Shown: positions 58,754-64,000 of the stretch, in pieces | Numbering within the stretch: the first letter of the stretch is position 1 | How the letters are laid out: the number at the start of each line of letters is the position of its first letter | From: Streptomyces sp. NBC_00287 | GTDB taxonomy: Bacteria; Actinomycetota; Actinomycetes; Streptomycetales; Streptomycetaceae | DNA: 64,000 nucleotides | Assembly (NCBI RefSeq): GCF_036173105.1 | Contig: NZ_CP108053.1 | Location: forward strand, 7,564,001 to 7,628,000 | Reading direction: 5' to 3' | The notes under the pieces: model-generated | The model's input: the letters and a program-made list of their open reading frames with translations, nothing else | What the model was told of the DNA's origin: nothing | Database searches by the model: none | Translations under genes and position numbers: made by a program

Positions 58754-60039
58754 CGGCCGACGATCTGCTGGGACGCCACCGCCGGGTGCTGCCGGACTGG
58801 CTCGCCCTCTACTACGAGGACCCGCTGGAGCTCACCCACGGCGAGGGCCGCCATGTCTGGGATGCCGAGGGCAACAAGTACCTCGACTTCTTCGGCGGCA
58901 TCCTCACCACGATGACCGCGCACGCGCTGCCCGAGGTGACCAAGGCGGTGAGCGAACAGGCCGGGCGGATCATCCACTCCTCGACCTTGTATCTGAACCG
59001 CCCCATGGTCGAACTCGCCGAGCGCATCGCCCAGTTGTCCAGCATCCCGGACGCCCGCGTCTTCTTCACCACCTCCGGCACCGAGGCCAACGACACGGCC
59101 CTGCTGCTCGCGACGGCGTACCGGCAGAGCAACACGATCCTGGCGATGCGCAACAGCTACCACGGCCGCTCCTTCAGCGCGGTCGGCATCACCGGCAACC
59201 GCGGCTGGTCCCCGACCTCCCTGTCCCCTCTCCAGACGCTGTACGTCCACGGCGGCGTCCGCACCCGCGGCCCGTACGCCGATCTCAGCGACGCCGAGTT
59301 CATCGCCGCCTGCGTCGAGGACCTCAAGGACCTGCTGGGCCACACCCGGGCACCCGCGGCCCTGATCGCCGAGCCCATCCAGGGCGTCGGCGGTTTCACC
59401 TCCCCGCCGGACGGCCTGTACGCGGCCTTCCGCGAGGTGCTCGCCGAGCGCGGCATCCTCTGGATCGCCGACGAGGTGCAGACCGGCTGGGGCCGCACCG
59501 GCGAGCACTTCTGGGGCTGGCAGGCGCACGGCCGCAGCGGCACGCCGGACATCGTCACCTTCGCCAAGGGCATCGGCAACGGCATGTCCATCGGCGGGGT
59601 GATCGCCCGCGCCGAGATCATGAACTGCCTGGACGCCAACAGCATCTCGACGTTCGGCGGCACCCAGATCACCATGGCGGCGGGGCTCGCGAACCTGACG
59701 TATCTCCTGGAACACGATCTCCAGGGCAACGCCCGGCGGGTCGGCGGGCTGCTCATCGAGCGGCTGCGGGCGGTCGCCGCACACGTGCCGTACGTACGGG
59801 AGGTGCGCGGGCGCGGGCTGATGATCGGGATCGAGCTGGCCGAACCCGGCACGGACCGGGCGGCGCCCGAGGCGGCTTCCTCGGTGCTCGAGGCGGCCCG
59901 CGCGGAAGGACTCCTGATCGGCAAGGGCGGCGGACATGACACCTCCGCGCTGCGGGTCGCGCCGCCGCTGTCGCTGTCCGTCGCGGAGGCCGAGGAGGGT
60001 GCCGCGATCCTCGAACGCGCTCTGAGGAGCCTTCAGTAA
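58750..60039 (+). CDS. Class III PLP-dependent aminotransferase
   Basis: A 429-residue aminotransferase of the omega/beta-alanine type. PLP lysine is Lys273 in DIVTFAKGIGNGMSIGG; the aspartate that holds the pyridine nitrogen is in LWIADEVQTGWGRTG; FTTSGTEANDTALLLAT is the phosphate-binding region. The GTG start overlaps the amidohydrolase stop by four bases, so the two are translated together. Between two ureidopropionase-like genes and next to a dihydropyrimidinase, the likely substrate is beta-alanine or beta-aminoisobutyrate, giving malonate semialdehyde (inference). Related annotations as alanine-glyoxylate transaminase are possible. Confidence 0.92.
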   Translation: MTADDLLGRHRRVLPDWLALYYEDPLELTHGEGRHVWDAEGNKYLDFFGGILTTMTAHALPEVTKAVSEQAGRIIHSSTLYLNRPMVELAERIAQLSSIPDARVFFTTSGTEANDTALLLATAYRQSNTILAMRNSYHGRSFSAVGITGNRGWSPTSLSPLQTLYVHGGVRTRGPYADLSDAEFIAACVEDLKDLLGHTRAPAALIAEPIQGVGGFTSPPDGLYAAFREVLAERGILWIADEVQTGWGRTGEHFWGWQAHGRSGTPDIVTFAKGIGNGMSIGGVIARAEIMNCLDANSISTFGGTQITMAAGLANLTYLLEHDLQGNARRVGGLLIERLRAVAAHVPYVREVRGRGLMIGIELAEPGTDRAAPEAASSVLEAARAEGLLIGKGGGHDTSALRVAPPLSLSVAEAEEGAAILERALRSLQ

Positions 60040-60051
60040 GGGAACACCGCC

Positions 60052-61593
60052 ATGACCACCACCCTGGAACCTGCCCTGTCGGTCCGTCAGGTCCTCACCC
60101 TGGAGCGGGTGCTGGCCGGGGAGCCCGAGGTGGTGGCCGGCGCCGGACAGCTCGACCGGCCGGTGCGCTGGGTGCATGTGGCCGAGGCCGCCGACGTCGG
60201 CGTGATGCTCAGTGGCGGCGAGATGGTGCTGACCACCGGGGTGCTGCTGGCCGGTGACGAGAGCGCCCAGGCCGAGTACATCCAGTCGCTGCACCGCGCG
60301 GAGGCCGCGGCCGTCGTCCTCGGACTCGGCCGCGCCTTCCCGGCCGCGCCGGACGTGATGCGCCGGGCGGCCGAGCGGTGCGGGCTGCCGATGGTCGTCC
60401 TGCACCGGCCCTTCCCCTTCGCCGAGTTGACCGAGGAGGTCCAATCCCGGCTGGTGCGCCGGAAGTTCGCCGCGGTGAGTCTCTCGGAGTCCGTACGGAC
60501 CGCCCTCACCGGCCTGATCACCGCGGGCGCCCCGCTCCAGCGGCTGCTCGACGAGATCGCCCAGCACAGCGCCTGTCCGGTCGTCGTCACCAACCTCGCC
60601 CACCGCGTCCTGGCCACCGCGGGGGAGCGCCCTGCCGTGGACGACGTACTGCGCGACTGGGAACGCATCGCCCGGCAGGCCGGTGGCAGCGAGGGCGACG
60701 GCTGGATCCGCGCCGAACTCGGCGGCCGGGGCGAGCGCTGGGGTCAGATCGTCCTGTGCGGCCACCGCGGTGACACCGCCACCGGACGGCTGCTCGCCGA
60801 CCGGGCCGCCGAGGCCCTCGTCCTGCACCGCATGCTCGGCGGCAACTCCGTCCACACCTGGGAGGAGCAGTCCGCGCAGAGCCTGCTGACCGACCTGGTC
60901 AGCGGGGTCGTACCGGCCAGGCAACTGCTGCCACGGGCGCGGGCGGCCGGACTGCCCGTCAACCGGCGGACGTTCGTGCCGTTGGTCGTCCGGGACGGCG
61001 ACCCCGCACAACTCGACCGGGTGCTACGCATGTTGGGGCTCCCCGGAATCGTCGCCGAGCTCGCCGACTCGGTCACCGCCGTCCTGCTGAGCCTCGCCCG
61101 CGACCAGGACGCGGGTGTGCTCGCCGCCAACTTCGCCACCCGACTGCGCTCGGAGGCGCCCGGCACGGTCGTGGCCGCCGCCGACCCCCGCTCCGCCTGG
61201 GACGACGTACCCGCGGGCCTGCGCGAGGCGCAGCACGTCGCCGATGCCGTGTCCGACGTACTCGACGTTCCCGCTGTGGTACGCCTCAAGGATGTCCATC
61301 TGCGCGGCTTGATCCGGCTGTTGCGGGACGATCCGCAGGTGCAGTCCTTCGCGGAACGGGAGTTGGACGGGCTGCTGTGCGGACCGGAGGAGGATCTGCT
61401 GGCCGTGTTGCGCACCTATCTCGCCACCGGCCGCAACAAGTCCCGCACCGCCCAGCTCCACCATGTCTCCCGGCCCGCGCTCTACCGCCGGCTGGAGGCG
61501 ATACAGGGCCGTCTCGGTGTGGACCTGGACGATTTCGAGCAGGCCGCCTCCGTGCACATCGCCCTGCTCGCACACGATGCGCAACAGGGCTGA
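60052..61593 (+). CDS. PucR-family transcriptional regulator
   Basis: A 513-residue regulator. The N-terminal PucR domain (LSVRQVLTLERVLAGEPEVV, VHVAEAADVGVMLSGGEMVL) is followed by a GGDEF-like/coiled middle region. The C-terminal PucR-type helix-turn-helix reads LLAVLRTYLATGRNKSRTAQ and LHHVSRPALYRRLEAIQGRL, then GVDLDDFEQA. This family activates purine and pyrimidine or hydantoin catabolic genes. It starts 12 bases after the aminotransferase stop and is likely in the same transcript. Paired direct repeats just downstream, before the second amidohydrolase, are candidate binding sites. Confidence 0.93.
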   Translation: MTTTLEPALSVRQVLTLERVLAGEPEVVAGAGQLDRPVRWVHVAEAADVGVMLSGGEMVLTTGVLLAGDESAQAEYIQSLHRAEAAAVVLGLGRAFPAAPDVMRRAAERCGLPMVVLHRPFPFAELTEEVQSRLVRRKFAAVSLSESVRTALTGLITAGAPLQRLLDEIAQHSACPVVVTNLAHRVLATAGERPAVDDVLRDWERIARQAGGSEGDGWIRAELGGRGERWGQIVLCGHRGDTATGRLLADRAAEALVLHRMLGGNSVHTWEEQSAQSLLTDLVSGVVPARQLLPRARAAGLPVNRRTFVPLVVRDGDPAQLDRVLRMLGLPGIVAELADSVTAVLLSLARDQDAGVLAANFATRLRSEAPGTVVAAADPRSAWDDVPAGLREAQHVADAVSDVLDVPAVVRLKDVHLRGLIRLLRDDPQVQSFAERELDGLLCGPEEDLLAVLRTYLATGRNKSRTAQLHHVSRPALYRRLEAIQGRLGVDLDDFEQAASVHIALLAHDAQQG

Positions 61594-61686
61594 AACATGC
61601 GACGACCTGGGAAAACGGCGGTGAAACATGGGTCCACGAACACGTGACACCGTGGCACGCCGGATGCCCGCAGACGTGACACCGTG
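61591..61686. promoter_or_regulatory. Two pairs of direct repeats upstream of the second amidohydrolase operon
   Basis: TGAAACATG occurs at 61591-61599 and 61622-61630 (31 bases apart). ACGTGACACCGTG occurs at 61642-61654 and 61674-61686 (32 bases apart). Both spacings are three helical turns. The first copy overlaps the end of the PucR gene. A -10-like TAGTCT follows at 61714-61719, 30 bases before the start of the next gene. This looks like an activator-binding array. Confidence 0.7.
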
Positions 61687-61748
61687 CAACTCAAAGCCTG
61701 TTTTCGGACTTCCTAGTCTTCTCGCACACCGAGCGACCGGAGGTCCCG

Positions 61749-62591
61749 ATGAGCAGAGTGATCCGAGCCGCCCTCTTCCAGACCGCGTGGACGGGCGACA
61801 AGGAATCGATGATCCAGGTACACGAGCAGGCGGCCCGCGACGCGGCCGCGCAAGGCGCTCAAGTCCTGTGCTTCCAGGAGCTGTTCTACGGACCGTACTT
61901 CTGCCAGGTGCAGGACAAGGCGTTCTACGAGTACGCCGAACAGATCCCCGAGGGCCCGACCGTACGGCGCTTCCAGGCGCTGGCGAAGGAGCTGGGCCTC
62001 GTCCTCGTCCTGCCGATGTACGAGGAGGAGCAGCCCGGGGTTCTGTACAACACCGCCGCCGTGATCGACGCCGACGGCTCCTACCTGGGCAAGTACCGCA
62101 AGACCCACATCCCCCAAGTGCAGGGATTCTGGGAGAAGTTCTACTTCCGCCCCGGCAACAGCGGCTGGCCCGTCTTCGAGACGGCCGTAGGCAAGATCGG
62201 CGTGTACATCTGCTACGACCGCCACTTCCCCGAGGGCTGGCGGGCGTTGGGCCTGGCCGGTGCCGAGATCGTCTTCAACCCCTCGGCCACCTCGCGCGGC
62301 CTGTCCCGCTACCTGTGGCAGTTGGAGCAGCCGGCGGCGGCCGTCGCCAACGAGTACTTCGTGGGCGCGATCAACCGGGTCGGCGTGGAGGACCTCGGCG
62401 ACAACGACTTCTACGGCACCACGTACTTCGTGGACCCGGAGGCCCAGTTCGTCGGCGAGGTGGCGAGCGACAAGGAGACCGAACTCGTCGTCCGCGACCT
62501 GGACCTGGCCAAACTCCGCGAGGTCCGCGACCGCTGGCAGTTCTACCGCGACCGCGCACCGGGGGCCTACACGCCACTCGCTGCACCCTGA
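61749..62591 (+). CDS. Nitrilase-superfamily amidohydrolase, beta-ureidopropionase-like (copy 2)
   Basis: A 280-residue paralogue of copy 1, alignable without gaps across the catalytic residues: Glu44 (CFQELFYGPYFC), Lys118 (GKYRKTHIPQ) and Cys155 (VYICYDRHFPEGW). Differences concentrate in the substrate loops (for example MYEEEQPGVLYN versus VFEIEQSGFYYN) and the C-terminal 30 residues, so the two may act on different N-carbamoyl amino acids. GGAGG precedes the ATG by 6 bases. It heads the unit that includes hydantoinase 40 bases downstream and sits behind the direct-repeat promoter. Confidence 0.9.
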   Translation: MSRVIRAALFQTAWTGDKESMIQVHEQAARDAAAQGAQVLCFQELFYGPYFCQVQDKAFYEYAEQIPEGPTVRRFQALAKELGLVLVLPMYEEEQPGVLYNTAAVIDADGSYLGKYRKTHIPQVQGFWEKFYFRPGNSGWPVFETAVGKIGVYICYDRHFPEGWRALGLAGAEIVFNPSATSRGLSRYLWQLEQPAAAVANEYFVGAINRVGVEDLGDNDFYGTTYFVDPEAQFVGEVASDKETELVVRDLDLAKLREVRDRWQFYRDRAPGAYTPLAAP

Positions 62592-62631
62592 TCGCACCGA
62601 CCACCCCGTCCACCCTGGGAGGAGAGGGACC

Positions 62632-64000
62632 ATGAGCAGCCGTACCGTCATCAGTGGCGGTCTCGTCATCACCGCGTCCGACGAGGTCCACGCCGACGTC
62701 CTGATCGAGGACGGCCGGGTCGCCGCCCTCGCCGTGCCCGGTACGCAGAGCTGGAGCGCGGACCGCACGATCGACGCCACCGGGAAGTACGTCATCCCGG
62801 GCGGTGTCGACGCCCACACCCACATGGAGCTGCCGTTCGGCGGCACCTTCGCCTCCGACACCTTCGAGACGGGAACCCGGGCCGCCGCCTGGGGCGGTAC
62901 GACCACCATCGTGGACTTCGCCGTGCAGAGCGTCGGGCACACCCTGCGCGAGGGGCTCGACGCCTGGCACGCCAAGGCCGAGGGCAACTGCGCGATCGAC
63001 TACGCCTTCCACATGATCGTCTCCGATGTGAACCAGGACACGCTCAAGGAGATGGACCTGCTGGTGGAGGAGGGCGTCACCTCCTTCAAGCAGTTCATGG
63101 CCTACCCCGGTGTCTTCTACAGCGACGACGGCCAGATCCTGCGCGCCATGCAGCGCTCCGCCGAGAACGGCGGCCTGATCATGATGCACGCCGAGAACGG
63201 CATCGCGATCGACGTGCTGGTGGAACAGGCGCTGGCCCGAGGGGAGACCGACCCCCGCTACCACGGCGAGGTCCGCAAGGCGCTCCTCGAAGCCGAGGCC
63301 ACCCACCGCGCCATCAAGCTCGCCCAGGTCGCGGGCGCCCCGCTGTACGTCGTGCACGTCTCGGCGATGGAGGCAGTCGCCGAGCTGGCCAAGGCGCGCG
63401 ACGAGGGGCTGAACGTCTTCGGCGAGACCTGCCCGCAGTATCTGTTCCTGTCCACCGACAACCTCGCCGAGCCCGACTTCGAGGGCGCGAAGTACGTCTG
63501 CTCCACGCCGCTGCGTCCCCAGGAGCACCAGGCGAAGCTGTGGCAGGGCCTCAGGACCAACGACCTCCAGGTCGTCTCCACCGACCACTGCCCCTTCTGC
63601 TTCGTCGGCCAGAAGGAACTGGGCCGGGGCGACTTCTCCAAGATCCCCAACGGTCTGCCGGGCGTGGAGAACCGCATGGACCTGCTCCACCAGGCCGTCG
63701 TCGACGGGCATATCTCGCGGCGCCGCTGGATCGAGATCGCCTGCGCGACCCCGGCCCGGATGTTCGGGATGTACCCGAAGAAGGGCACCATCGCGCCGGG
63801 CTCCGACGCCGACATCGTCATCTACGACCCGCACGCCGAGCAGGTCATGTCGGCCGTCACACACCACATGAACGTCGACTACTCGGCCTACGAGGGCAAG
63901 CAGACCACCGGCCGGGTGGAGACGGTCCTCTCCCGCGGCGAAGTCGTCATCAGCGAGCGGGAGTACACCGGCCGCGCCGGGCACGGGGTCTACACCCCCC
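62632..64000 (+). CDS. hydA: D-hydantoinase / dihydropyrimidinase (cut by window edge)
   Basis: A cyclic amidohydrolase that opens dihydropyrimidine or hydantoin rings, the step before the ureidopropionase-like enzymes here. 456 residues are visible and only the last ten or so should be missing. Metal-binding motifs are GVDAHTHMELPFGG (two His), the carboxylated lysine in GVTSFKQFMAYPG, GGLIMMHAENG and PLYVVHVSAMEAV (His), and the catalytic Asp in QVVSTDHCPF. Family loop FYSDDGQILRAM is present. A strong GGGAGGAGAGGG lies before the ATG. It follows copy 2 of the amidohydrolase by 40 bases in the same direction. Confidence 0.95.
   Translation, partial: MSSRTVISGGLVITASDEVHADVLIEDGRVAALAVPGTQSWSADRTIDATGKYVIPGGVDAHTHMELPFGGTFASDTFETGTRAAAWGGTTTIVDFAVQSVGHTLREGLDAWHAKAEGNCAIDYAFHMIVSDVNQDTLKEMDLLVEEGVTSFKQFMAYPGVFYSDDGQILRAMQRSAENGGLIMMHAENGIAIDVLVEQALARGETDPRYHGEVRKALLEAEATHRAIKLAQVAGAPLYVVHVSAMEAVAELAKARDEGLNVFGETCPQYLFLSTDNLAEPDFEGAKYVCSTPLRPQEHQAKLWQGLRTNDLQVVSTDHCPFCFVGQKELGRGDFSKIPNGLPGVENRMDLLHQAVVDGHISRRRWIEIACATPARMFGMYPKKGTIAPGSDADIVIYDPHAEQVMSAVTHHMNVDYSAYEGKQTTGRVETVLSRGEVVISEREYTGRAGHGVYTP

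Noticed and set aside
58729..61011. A 760-codon minus-strand frame opposite the aminotransferase and PucR genes
   Set aside because: GC-rich antisense of two clear genes, without any recognisable motif or RBS.
62371..63984. A 537-codon minus-strand frame opposite the hydantoinase
   Set aside because: The sense-strand enzyme is unambiguous; the antisense translation is low-complexity Val/Gly/Asp/Arg.

Overview
The window is chromosomal DNA from a Streptomyces or close relative. It is very GC-rich with strong GC bias at third codon positions and frequent GTG starts. Lineage markers include WhiB, PucR and XRE regulators and a Streptomyces-type dispersed repeat. I found no tRNA, rRNA, intact insertion sequence or CRISPR array. 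Both ends cut genes: a P450 on the left and a hydantoinase on the right.

Layout. (1) 1-7268: end of a P450; a sugar (probably inositol-like) uptake and oxidation locus with a Gfo/Idh/MocA dehydrogenase, a GntR regulator, a three-gene ABC importer and two copies of a palindromic operator; then a ROK sugar kinase and a small membrane protein. (2) 7299-12212: a SNF2 helicase and SWIM zinc-finger pair behind a promoter that fits the actinobacterial RecA-independent DNA-damage consensus. (3) 12263-17713: two secreted W-rich repeat proteins, then a run of broken genes (ABC exporter, unknown, MFS, HAD phosphatase) ending in an intact DUF1349 gene and a strong terminator. (4) 17775-24400: a probable integrated element. 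A 21-codon relic of the start of pcaL lies at the left edge, a decayed tyrosine integrase at the right edge, and a branched-chain amino-acid type ABC transporter between them. The intact pcaL continues on the right with a foreign-looking 5' end.

(5) 25647-37359: metallo-hydrolase, exonuclease III (leaderless, damage-type promoter), GDSL hydrolase, ferredoxin and DMT transporter; a repeat-rich gap; then proA with two tiny neighbours facing a WhiB - hydrolase - proB operon. The WhiB protein carries a near-perfect 84-bp tandem repeat. (6) 37782-46067: a candidate natural-product locus that matches no pathway I know. A type III polyketide synthase and two TetR regulators lie beside a tight operon read leftward. 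That operon starts with a 53-aa peptide gene and a hairpin, followed by a 22-codon micro-ORF, a hydrolase, a methyltransferase, a tautomerase-TrmO fusion, an MFS exporter and an FAD monooxygenase. (7) 46357-57752: housekeeping and hypothetical genes including an orphan amino-acid ABC ATPase, secreted CocE-like hydrolase, gamma-glutamyltransferase, a Clp ATPase, and a divergent methionine aminopeptidase / XRE pair.

(8) 57851-64000: a reductive pyrimidine or hydantoin catabolic cluster. Hydantoinase/dihydropyrimidinase opens the ring, two beta-ureidopropionase-like amidohydrolases remove the carbamoyl group, a class III aminotransferase could take the resulting beta-amino acid, and a PucR regulator sits in the middle with repeat motifs upstream of both transcription units.

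All calls rest on reading the sequence and on remembered family features; no database search was run.
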